This document shows positions 42,046 through 49,614 of a stretch of 64,000 bases of DNA, in pieces. The position numbers and the translations under genes were made by a program. A model generated the notes under the pieces. It did no database searches and was not told the origin of the DNA. It was given only the letters and a program-made list of their open reading frames with translations. This stretch comes from Teretinema zuelzerae. GTDB taxonomy: Bacteria > Spirochaetota > Spirochaetia > Treponematales > Treponemataceae. Positions within the stretch are counted from its first letter, which is position 1; every line of letters begins with the position of its first letter. The DNA is taken from the NCBI RefSeq assembly GCF_021021555.1, contig NZ_JAINWA010000003.1:1612001-1676000 (forward strand). Direction: 5' to 3'.

Positions 42046-44337
42046 TCAATCCATGACTCTCAGAGACCTGACCTCCAGAATCTTTCCGGCCGCGGTCCGT
42101 TTTCCGGCCGGCTTGAACATAACCTCGGCTTCGACCAAACCGCCGGAGCCGGCAGGCAGCCCGGCGAGAACCTCGGCAGGCACCGCGAAGCGGGAGTCGA
42201 CGGCCCTGTCCTCCCCGCTTCCGACCAGATCTACCGCGGCTATCCTGCTTCCGTTCACCACAATATCGAAGCGCCGTTTAAGGCCGGGGCGCGGGCCGTC
42301 CATATCGTGCCATGCGACGAGGAGCTCCGCGGGACGCGAAGGATCGAATTTCATCCTGCAACTGATATAGCCGTCAGGTCCTGCCGCCTCCCTCCAGCGC
42401 ATGTCCAGCGAGGCGATATAGCCCGTAGACGACTCTGCCTTTTTCATGCCGTGCTCGATCTCGGACTGCTGCTCGCCGGGTTTTACAAGATCGACTGTGG
42501 ACGCTGCGAAACGCTCGTCCCTGCCTGCCGCTCCCGTTCCCGCGGAGAAATATATTGTGTACCGTTCGTGATGGACTTCATGAAAGGGCTTCAGGAAAAG
42601 CCGTTCGCCTCCCGCGATAGCGCCGGATATCGTTTCAAACAAGATGCCGTCCTTTTTCCAGTCTCCCGCGGGAGCGATGAAATCCGCCGGGCGCCGAACA
42701 TCCGCAATTACCGGCGGAACCGGAATTCCCGGCCAGTTCATCAGCGAAAGATGGTCGCCGACGGTATCGGATGCCGCGTTCCCTTTCTCTCCCGGGAAAC
42801 CCTTTACGCCGAGGCAAGCCGCAAGGACGAAGGGGCCGTACTCGAAAGAATAAAGCGAATCGTTTCCCATCGCAGTGCGCATGCGGACGATCGGATCGAA
42901 TGTGATAGACAGCGAATCGCCGGCCTTGAGCCCGTCGATCTCGAACCATCCTCCGCGCTCGACGACGTTCTCCGAGGAGAGGGACAGAGGAGCGGAATTC
43001 CATGACGGTTGTCTGATTCGAAGGCGCGGAACCGTGGTTTCAGAGCGCATAACGCGAAGCGTCATCGTCCCGTCGCGGAAGGGATCGCCGGACGCTTCGA
43101 TTTCCCAGCCCGCCGCCGACACGGTCGAAGGCGCGAACAGAAGGAGGGACAGAGCATCGCCGTCGAGGCTCCAGACTGTTTTACCGTACCGTTCAGGATT
43201 CTCCATTCCGGTTCCGGTGCAGCACCAGAATGAATCTTCGACAGTCCCGTACACCTTGAAGTGCCCCGGCTGGGTAGAAACGAAGTAGGTCTTCGCTCCG
43301 GTATCAGGCTCCTGCGAAGCGAGAATATGATTGTACAAGGCGCGCTCGCAGAATTCGGAAACCTCGGCCGAGCCGGTCCAGGAAAACACATGGCTTCCCA
43401 GTTCGATCATGTTATAGGTATTGCACGTTTCGCAGGTGTCTTTTCCCAAACTCTCCTTCCCTGCCGGCCCGAAATGCTCGCCGATCGAATTTCCGCCGAT
43501 GGCGTAGCTTCTCTTCTTCGTGACGTTTTCCCAGAAAAACTCGACGCCCCTGCGGTATTCGGTCTTGCCGGTTAATTCATAGAGGCGGGCTAGACCGATG
43601 ATTTTGGGAATCTGGGTGTTGGCGTGGAGTCCCTGCAGAGAGTCTTTTCCGGCAGTCAGAGGATCGACGACCGAGCGGTGAATCCACCGCACCGCCAGCT
43701 CAAGATAGCGTTCGTCGCGCGTAATCGAGTAGAGATCCGCGAATGCCAGGCACATCCCTCCGTGTTCGCAGACGAGCATCCGCTGGAAGTCCGCATCGCT
43801 CATCCGCGACAAGCCGTTCGCGGCCCAGTCGGCCATTCCCGTAACGATGCGCAGAGCTTCCGCGTTGCCGGCTCTCCGGTACGCCTCAATCAACCCGGCG
43901 TATATCTTGTGTACCGAATACCAGGGAACCCAGTACCCGGCGAGCGAGAAGTTTTCAACCTGGAAAGTTCCGCTGAACGCGGCGTCGAAGGGAGCCGAAG
44001 GAACTCCGCCGATATAGCCGTCTGACCGCTGGAGCCGGCCGAGCTCCGAAACGGCGTAGTCAAGCCGCTTGCGGGCCGTTTCGCTTCCCGTTGCTTCGAC
44101 GAATCCTGAAAGCGCGGAAAGATAGTGGCCGAGCGAGTGCCCCGCGATCTGCCGCGACTCCCAGCCTCCGTACGGCCGGCCTTTCGCCTCGAGCTCTCTG
44201 CCCGCGGCGATCCAGCACGGAGATAAAAGCCTGTCGGCGTCCAGAGCCAGTACATACTCGAGGCCGACCGCCTGAGATCTTCCCAAAAGAGAATCCGGAG
44301 CGAGACGGACCGTCAAATTCTGCGATGATAGATTCAT
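42046..44337 (-). CDS. hypBA1: beta-L-arabinofuranosidase, GH127
   Basis: 763-residue cytoplasmic (alpha/alpha)6-barrel enzyme, releasing L-arabinose from beta-1,2-linked arabino-oligosaccharides such as those of plant extensins. The zinc/nucleophile set of HypBA1 is present: Glu303 and Cys305 (CETCNTYNM), Cys372-Cys373 (FWCCTGTGMENPERYG). Also GGWESRQIAGHSLGHYLSALS. The ATG behind GGAGG (7-nt spacing) is taken as the start; a longer frame beginning MKLIHFLACLAAC would add a lipoprotein-like signal but has no ribosome site and approaches the divergent gene. The symbol is by homology only. Confidence 0.88.
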   Translation of the reverse strand: MNLSSQNLTVRLAPDSLLGRSQAVGLEYVLALDADRLLSPCWIAAGRELEAKGRPYGGWESRQIAGHSLGHYLSALSGFVEATGSETARKRLDYAVSELGRLQRSDGYIGGVPSAPFDAAFSGTFQVENFSLAGYWVPWYSVHKIYAGLIEAYRRAGNAEALRIVTGMADWAANGLSRMSDADFQRMLVCEHGGMCLAFADLYSITRDERYLELAVRWIHRSVVDPLTAGKDSLQGLHANTQIPKIIGLARLYELTGKTEYRRGVEFFWENVTKKRSYAIGGNSIGEHFGPAGKESLGKDTCETCNTYNMIELGSHVFSWTGSAEVSEFCERALYNHILASQEPDTGAKTYFVSTQPGHFKVYGTVEDSFWCCTGTGMENPERYGKTVWSLDGDALSLLLFAPSTVSAAGWEIEASGDPFRDGTMTLRVMRSETTVPRLRIRQPSWNSAPLSLSSENVVERGGWFEIDGLKAGDSLSITFDPIVRMRTAMGNDSLYSFEYGPFVLAACLGVKGFPGEKGNAASDTVGDHLSLMNWPGIPVPPVIADVRRPADFIAPAGDWKKDGILFETISGAIAGGERLFLKPFHEVHHERYTIYFSAGTGAAGRDERFAASTVDLVKPGEQQSEIEHGMKKAESSTGYIASLDMRWREAAGPDGYISCRMKFDPSRPAELLVAWHDMDGPRPGLKRRFDIVVNGSRIAAVDLVGSGEDRAVDSRFAVPAEVLAGLPAGSGGLVEAEVMFKPAGKRTAAGKILEVRSLRVMD

Positions 44338-44492
44338 TGCTGCGCCTCCGCATGCGGCTAAGCATGCCAAAAAGTGAATTAATTTCATGAGCACAGTATC
44401 AAGCCGGAGCAAAGCGGCGAAAAGACGCAAAATTCCGGGAAATAGAGCGGGATTCCGACCTTTACGCCGAAGCACAGACTGAGGAAAACGGG

Positions 44493-44498
44493 TATACT
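44493..44498 (+). promoter_or_regulatory. -10 box placed for a leaderless mRNA
   Basis: TATACT ends 9 nt before the ATG of the FAD dehydrogenase gene, and no Shine-Dalgarno sequence is present. No good -35 hexamer stands 16-18 bp upstream, so the promoter may need an activator or an extended element. Confidence 0.5.
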
Positions 44499-44507
44499 CG
44501 CTCCATA

Positions 44508-46103
44508 ATGACAGAGACCCTATCAATCACCGTGCTTCCCGGCGAGGAAGCGAACGACGCAATTCTCCGCGCGAAAGCGGCGGAACGCATGAATATCAGC
44601 GCGGCGGACATCACCGGCCTGATCGTAAAGAAAAAATCGATCGACGCCAGAAAAGGCCGCGTGAAGATCCATCTCGCCTGCCAGGTGTGGGTCGGAGAAA
44701 AACCGGCTCTCGAAGAAACGGCCGCATGGACGCCGAAATGGAAAAAAGCCGACGGGAGCCGTACCGTCGCCATCGTAGGATCGGGTCCAGCAGGACTTTT
44801 CGCCGCGCTGAGGCTTCTGGAAGACGGCATTAAACCGATCATCGTCGAACGAGGAGCTCCCACCCCGGAGCGCAAACAGGATATCGCCGACATTACCCGC
44901 ACCCAAACCGTGAAGCCCGACTCCAACTACTGCTTCGGCGAAGGCGGAGCCGGAACCTTCTCGGACGGCAAACTCTACACCCGGTCGAACAAGCGGGGAG
45001 ATCCGTCGCGCATACTTGCGATATTCCATCATCACGGAGCGCAAAAGGAAATACTCACCGACGCCCATCCCCACATCGGAACGGACCGGCTCCCCGCCGT
45101 CATCAATGCGATACGGGAAACGATCGTATCCCTCGGAGGAGAGTTCCTTTTCCATACGGCATGCACCGGCTTTATCGAAGAAGACGGAAAGATCCGGGGA
45201 ATTCGGGTCGACGACGGCAAACAGGAAATCCGCTCGGACGCTGTGATTCTGGCGGGAGGCCACTCTTCCCGGGATCTTTACCGCTTGATCGCGCAGATGA
45301 GGCCCGAAGGCGCGCTCGAGGCTAAGGCCTTTGCCATGGGCGTGCGCGTCGAGCATCCGCGCGAAATCATCGACCGTATACAGTATCACGGCAGGGACAG
45401 AGGAACGGAGCTTCCCGCGGCGGAATACCGCTTGACCGCCCAGGCCGGAGAACGGGGCGTATATTCGTTCTGCATGTGCCCCGGCGGACTCATCGTGCCG
45501 TCTGCGACCTCCGACGACGAAATCGTCGTAAACGGAATGTCGCCTTCCGGCAGAAATTCCCGCTGGTCGAACTCGGCCGTCGTCGTTGAAATCAGGACGG
45601 AAGACATACCGGAAGACTTCCGCGAAAAGGATCAGCTCGGCGGACTGCGCTTTCAGGAATGGCTCGAGAAGGAAACTAAAAAGCACGGCGATGGCCAAAA
45701 GGCTCCGGCCCAGAGGCTCGAGGATTTTCTCGCGAAACGCGAATCGAAAACCCTTCCCGAATCCTCGTACAGCCCCGGCCTCGTTCCGTCGCGCCTCGAT
45801 CTCTGGCTGCCCTGGCATATCGGCGAGCGACTGAAGGAAGGCTTCCGCCAGTTCGGCGCTTCGATGCGCGGCTTCATCTGTCCGGAAGCGCTTCTCGTCG
45901 CTTCCGAAACGAGAACCTCCTCCCCGGTGCGGATACTCAGAAATCCGGAAACCCTGGAATCGGAGGCGTTGCCGGGCCTATGGCCGGCGGGAGAGGGCTC
46001 CGGCTACGCGGGAGGAATCGTTTCCTCGGCTATGGACGGAGAAAAGTGCGCCGCGGCGATCGCCGCCAGGCTTCAGGCGAGCGCGGCGGGTTCGGCCAGA
46101 TAA
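44508..46103 (+). CDS. FAD-dependent dehydrogenase (BFD/GidA-like oxidoreductase)
   Basis: 531-residue cytoplasmic flavoprotein of the conserved uncharacterised FAD-dependent dehydrogenase group. After an N-terminal domain of about 80 residues comes the dinucleotide loop VAIVGSGPAGLFAALRLLE (near residue 88), then CFGEGGAGTFSDGKLYTR, VILAGGHSSRDLYRL and the C-terminal FAD motif GLWPAGEGSGYAGGI. The substrate is unknown for the family. Predicted leaderless. Its last 31 bp overlap the 3' end of the convergent GGDEF/EAL gene. Confidence 0.85.
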   Translation: MTETLSITVLPGEEANDAILRAKAAERMNISAADITGLIVKKKSIDARKGRVKIHLACQVWVGEKPALEETAAWTPKWKKADGSRTVAIVGSGPAGLFAALRLLEDGIKPIIVERGAPTPERKQDIADITRTQTVKPDSNYCFGEGGAGTFSDGKLYTRSNKRGDPSRILAIFHHHGAQKEILTDAHPHIGTDRLPAVINAIRETIVSLGGEFLFHTACTGFIEEDGKIRGIRVDDGKQEIRSDAVILAGGHSSRDLYRLIAQMRPEGALEAKAFAMGVRVEHPREIIDRIQYHGRDRGTELPAAEYRLTAQAGERGVYSFCMCPGGLIVPSATSDDEIVVNGMSPSGRNSRWSNSAVVVEIRTEDIPEDFREKDQLGGLRFQEWLEKETKKHGDGQKAPAQRLEDFLAKRESKTLPESSYSPGLVPSRLDLWLPWHIGERLKEGFRQFGASMRGFICPEALLVASETRTSSPVRILRNPETLESEALPGLWPAGEGSGYAGGIVSSAMDGEKCAAAIAARLQASAAGSAR

Positions 46104-47908
46104 TAGCCCTGCAAATAATCGATGTGCATCGAGCGGAGGGAGTCGAAGACTAGCTCGTCTTCCACGAACTCCGCTACCGTTTTCTTGTTTGACTTCCTGC
46201 AAAAATGAACGATGCCTTCGACCAGCGTGCGGGCGTTGTCGTCTGTCCGAATCTTCCTGATCAGCGAACCGTCGATCTTGACGATATCCACCGGAAGATT
46301 GATGAGCGTGCAATAATTCGAGTAGCCCGTTCCGAAATCGTCGATAGCGATTTTAAAGCCGTAACGGGTTATGTACTCGATGAACCAGAGGCACCGGTCG
46401 AGCTCGACCAGTTCGTCGCTCTCCAGAATCTCGAAAATAATCCGTCCCTTCTTTTCCTTTATGATCTCGAACACCTCGTCTACAAGCAGAATGAACTCGG
46501 GCCTCATTATATCGTGGATCGCGATGTTTACCGAAACGTCGACATCGTTTCGCACGATCGCGTCGGCCGAGGCTCGCAGGATGAAATCGGTGAGATACGG
46601 ATACAATCCGGTCGATTTGGCGACCTCGAGATAAGGATGAATTGAAACATAGGATCCGTCCTGGCGTCTCAGGCGGAGCAGTGCTTCGTACCAGACGACC
46701 TCGGCGCCCTTGTCGCAGAATATCGGTTGGAATACCGCCCGAAAACCCTCCGTTTCGCGATTATTGATCAATTCGGAAAAGCGGATGACGCTCTCGTACG
46801 CGGTCGTTTTTTCGCTTTCATCCTCGTCGAAAACGGACAAAACGGAATGAGTCCGCTCGGCTTTCTTCAAGGCAATGTCCGACCGGGACAGAGGGCTTCT
46901 TTCGTCGCCGGGAAGAACTATGGCAGCTCCGAGCCGGTACACCAACCGAATGCGGTCGCGCTCCCAGGGAAGGGACTCCAGATCCAGCGATTTGACGATT
47001 TTCGAAAGCAGCTGCTCCGCTCCCTGAACGGTCGGTTCTACATCGCTGTCTATCAGAATTCCGTATTCGTTGTATTTGAGCTGGTAGGTGCGGTACCGGT
47101 AGCGATTTTCATACTTCCTCAGCTTTCTCGAGGCGAACTGGGAAATGATGTCGGAAAACTCATAGCCGAACAAGGCGACCAGATCGCTGAAATTCTCGAT
47201 CTTGATGATGGCGAACACGTAGAAGCGGTTTTTTTTCAGCGAATGAAGAAGAACGTCGCGGCAAGGAAGACCGGTGGACTCGTCGAATACGATCATATCA
47301 GTCAGCCGGGAAATCATCCCTTCCTGCCTTTTTTCCGAAGCGTAGCTGAACACCCATATAAAAGCATAGGTAAGAAAGCTCACCGCAGAAAGTTCGAAGG
47401 TAGGAGAGATAAGCCAGGGTGGCAGCACCGAGGAAGCCTGCAGAAAGCCTACCGCGCTGACGAGACCGAAATAGCCGGCGCACCAATACGACCCCCGACG
47501 GGACCCCCTCAGCTGTATTGCGAGGGCCGGATACACGAGGGAAATCATCATATATAAACCCGAGCCGCCCGGACTATAGACGGAAGCGAAAAATCCGATA
47601 ACGGGTAGCGCCAAACTGACGTAGGTCATCAGCCGCAGACGCCGAAAACGGATAAGAAAAGCAAGCAAGGCAGAAAGGATGAGAAAGACGGCCAAGTGCA
47701 CAACCGGTTGAGACGGCATAAGATCGTAGCGTTTATTGAAAAAAAGAGAAGCGGATAGAAACGGCGGGAAAGCCAGAGCCGTCGAAAGGGCGTAGAGGAT
47801 CAGATGATACCGGTAATGTCTGCTTTCATCGCGGATTTTCTGATACCAGGCGGTATCCTTATACGCAAAATCAAGCAAGCCCTGACGGATGAACTTTTTC
47901 TCGAGCAT
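46073..47908 (-). CDS. membrane GGDEF/EAL cyclic-di-GMP phosphodiesterase
   Basis: 611 residues: about six transmembrane segments in the first 200, a degenerate GGDEF domain (KYNEYGILID in place of the GGDEF motif, so no cyclase activity expected), then an EAL domain with the catalytic set intact: YEALLRLR, EILES, AIDDFGTGYS, VDIVKIDGSLI, AEFVEDEL, DYLQGYYL. It should degrade c-di-GMP, possibly tuned by nucleotide binding to the GGDEF remnant. Predicted near-leaderless start. Overlaps the FAD dehydrogenase gene tail-to-tail by 31 bp. Confidence 0.9.
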   Translation of the reverse strand: MLEKKFIRQGLLDFAYKDTAWYQKIRDESRHYRYHLILYALSTALAFPPFLSASLFFNKRYDLMPSQPVVHLAVFLILSALLAFLIRFRRLRLMTYVSLALPVIGFFASVYSPGGSGLYMMISLVYPALAIQLRGSRRGSYWCAGYFGLVSAVGFLQASSVLPPWLISPTFELSAVSFLTYAFIWVFSYASEKRQEGMISRLTDMIVFDESTGLPCRDVLLHSLKKNRFYVFAIIKIENFSDLVALFGYEFSDIISQFASRKLRKYENRYRYRTYQLKYNEYGILIDSDVEPTVQGAEQLLSKIVKSLDLESLPWERDRIRLVYRLGAAIVLPGDERSPLSRSDIALKKAERTHSVLSVFDEDESEKTTAYESVIRFSELINNRETEGFRAVFQPIFCDKGAEVVWYEALLRLRRQDGSYVSIHPYLEVAKSTGLYPYLTDFILRASADAIVRNDVDVSVNIAIHDIMRPEFILLVDEVFEIIKEKKGRIIFEILESDELVELDRCLWFIEYITRYGFKIAIDDFGTGYSNYCTLINLPVDIVKIDGSLIRKIRTDDNARTLVEGIVHFCRKSNKKTVAEFVEDELVFDSLRSMHIDYLQGYYLAEPAALA

Positions 47909-47916
47909 GTAAAATC

Positions 47917-47946
47917 ATACTACGGGGTGTTTTTACCCTTTGTCAA
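47917..47946 (-). promoter_or_regulatory. promoter of the GGDEF/EAL gene (near-leaderless)
   Basis: On the minus strand: TTGACA (47946-47941), 18 bp, TAGTAT (47922-47917), then 8 nt to the ATG at 47908. No Shine-Dalgarno sequence. Confidence 0.68.
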
Positions 47947-47987
47947 TGAAATATGACATTTGAGAATACTCGATTTTCTCCAAAAGA

Positions 47988-48635
47988 TCATTTTAGTACG
48001 AAAGAGGCCCCTTCGAAATCAAGCACGCCCTCGTCCTTCATGCGGGAAAGCTCGCGGGACAGGGCGCTCCGATCGGTGCACAGATAATCAGCCAGTTCGG
48101 TCCGGTTCCACGGAAGGCTCAGTGTTTTGCTTCCCTGCTTTCTCCGTTCAAAGTCGAGGAGGGCGAGAAGGCGCTGCCGTATAGTCCGGGCCGATAAAAT
48201 TTCCAAACGCGCGTTCAACACCAGGTTTTTCCGCGCCATGAGACGCATTAAATTTTCGATAACCCGATGATGGAAGGCGCAGGCCTTCGCGCAGGGGCGC
48301 AGGAGCCGGGAACAGGGGATATACAGGATGCGGGACATTTCCATTGCCTGAACGGTTACCGGGCTTTTCTTTTCGCCCGCGCAGACGAAACTTTCGGCAA
48401 AGACCGCGCCCGGGCCGAAGGCAGCCAGTATCACCCGGTTTCCTTCGCCGTCGCTTCTCAATATTTGCACGCTTCCGGCGATTACGACGCCGAGCGAATC
48501 GATTTCCTGCCCCTCATGAAGAAGGATTTCGCCCTTCTTCGCGGAGAGCCAGGAACCGCCGATGCAGGTGAGCAGCGTCGCGGTCTCGTCCGACGACAAG
48601 CCTTCAAACAGGGGAATATTTCCGGGAATTACCAC
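47988..48635 (-). CDS. Crp/Fnr-family regulator, possibly HcpR-like
   Basis: 215-residue regulator: cyclic-nucleotide-like sensor domain (residues about 1-115, KGEILLHEGQEIDSLGVVIAG), dimer helix, and a C-terminal helix-turn-helix (TELADYLCTDRSALSRELSRM). Four Cys around the sensor/helix border (SRLLRPCAKACAFH and others) could hold a cluster or sense redox. Start is GTG with GGAGG 7 nt upstream. Divergent from an iron-sulfur protein gene with a palindrome between them. This pairing is known in anaerobes for HcpR-type nitrosative-stress regulators; the specific label is tentative. Confidence 0.82.
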   Translation of the reverse strand: MVIPGNIPLFEGLSSDETATLLTCIGGSWLSAKKGEILLHEGQEIDSLGVVIAGSVQILRSDGEGNRVILAAFGPGAVFAESFVCAGEKKSPVTVQAMEMSRILYIPCSRLLRPCAKACAFHHRVIENLMRLMARKNLVLNARLEILSARTIRQRLLALLDFERRKQGSKTLSLPWNRTELADYLCTDRSALSRELSRMKDEGVLDFEGASFVLK

Positions 48636-48651
48636 GGGAAGACCTCCTTTC

Positions 48652-48693
48652 GTTGCATTTGCAACATATCATTGATAGAGACTTGCGTATAGT
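48652..48693 (+). promoter_or_regulatory. Crp/Fnr-type site at -41.5 and -10 box of the ferredoxin-like gene
   Basis: Perfect palindrome GTTGCA-TT-TGCAAC (48652-48665). The -10 box TATAGT is at 48688-48693 with no good -35. The expected start near 48700 puts the palindrome centre (48658.5) at about -41.5, the classic class II activator position. The divergent Crp/Fnr gene is the obvious candidate protein. Confidence 0.62.
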
Positions 48694-48724
48694 GGAAAAA
48701 CAGAGAGAACAGAAGGAGACACGA

Positions 48725-49552
48725 ATGAAACGCCAGATTATCAAGATAGATGAAAACAAATGCAACGGATGCGGACTCTGCGTGAGCGCCTGCCACGAAG
48801 GGGCTATAGCCATGATCGACGGAAAAGCCCGTCTCATACGGGACGATTACTGCGACGGCCTGGGAAACTGCCTGCCCGCCTGTCCGACGAACGCCATAAC
48901 ATTCGAAGAAAGAGAGGCTGCCGCATACGACGAAGAAGCGGTCCAACGACATCTTGAGGAACAGAAAGCGAAGACCGCGCAAGCCTCGTTCGCCCCGGCA
49001 GGTCACTCGAACGGACTCTCCGGCGGGATGAAATTCGCGCCGGCCTCGCCTGCGCACGCTGCGGCTCATAGCCCGGCGCCCTCCTCTTGCGGATGCCCCG
49101 GCTCTGCCTCCAGAAGCCTGAGAAGCGAAAACGCTCCGGCACCGGCCGCTCCTCAAAACCTCCGCGGCCCGTCGGCAGAAACGGCAGAATCGCAGCTGCG
49201 CCAATGGCCGGTCCAGCTCAAGCTCGTGCCGGTGAACGCGCCCTATTTCAACGGAGCCCATCTCCTGGTGGCGGCCGATTGCGCGGCCTACGCCTACGCC
49301 TCCTTCCATCAGGATTTTATCCGCAACCGCATAACGGTGATCGGGTGCCCCAAGCTAGACGCTGGCGACTATACCGAAAAACTCACCACTATTCTGGCCA
49401 ACAACGACATCAAGAGCCTGACGGTGGTCCGCATGGAAGTTCCCTGCTGCGGAGGGCTGTCCCACGCGGCTACCGAAGCCCTCAAGGCGAGCGGCAAGTT
49501 CATCCCCTGGCAAGTCGTTACGGTTTCCACCGAAGGCGAAATCCTCTCCTGA
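48725..49552 (+). CDS. iron-sulfur (ferredoxin-domain) protein
   Basis: 275-residue protein. N-terminal ferredoxin motif Cys13-x2-Cys16-x2-Cys19-x3-Cys23 (CNGCGLCVSACHEG), then CDGLGNCLPACP with only three Cys in the second cluster. A Pro/Ala-rich linker with CGCP follows (about 80-150), and then a conserved C-terminal domain (LKLVPVNAPYFNGAHLLVAADC, VIGCPKLDAGDY, VPCCGG) found in anaerobe electron-transfer proteins of unknown partner. Ribosome site AAGGAGA. Probably activated by the divergent Crp/Fnr protein; a strong terminator follows. Confidence 0.85.
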   Translation: MKRQIIKIDENKCNGCGLCVSACHEGAIAMIDGKARLIRDDYCDGLGNCLPACPTNAITFEEREAAAYDEEAVQRHLEEQKAKTAQASFAPAGHSNGLSGGMKFAPASPAHAAAHSPAPSSCGCPGSASRSLRSENAPAPAAPQNLRGPSAETAESQLRQWPVQLKLVPVNAPYFNGAHLLVAADCAAYAYASFHQDFIRNRITVIGCPKLDAGDYTEKLTTILANNDIKSLTVVRMEVPCCGGLSHAATEALKASGKFIPWQVVTVSTEGEILS

Positions 49553-49558
49553 CAAAAA

Positions 49559-49614
49559 CGGGGACGGGAATCGGCGCACAACCCCCGCGCCGATTCTCGT
49601 CCCCGATGTTTTTT
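49559..49614 (+). terminator. terminator after the iron-sulfur gene
   Basis: Nearly perfect 19-bp stem (49559-49577 with 49587-49605, one mismatch), then six T at 49609-49614. It overlaps the stop codon of the convergent M16 gene. Confidence 0.92.

Noticed and set aside
44338..44526. Extended start of the GH127 gene giving a lipoprotein-like signal (MKLIHFLACLAAC)
   Set aside because: The ATG at 44388 has no ribosome site, while the one at 44337 has GGAGG at 7 nt. Not fully excluded, since it would change the predicted location of the enzyme.
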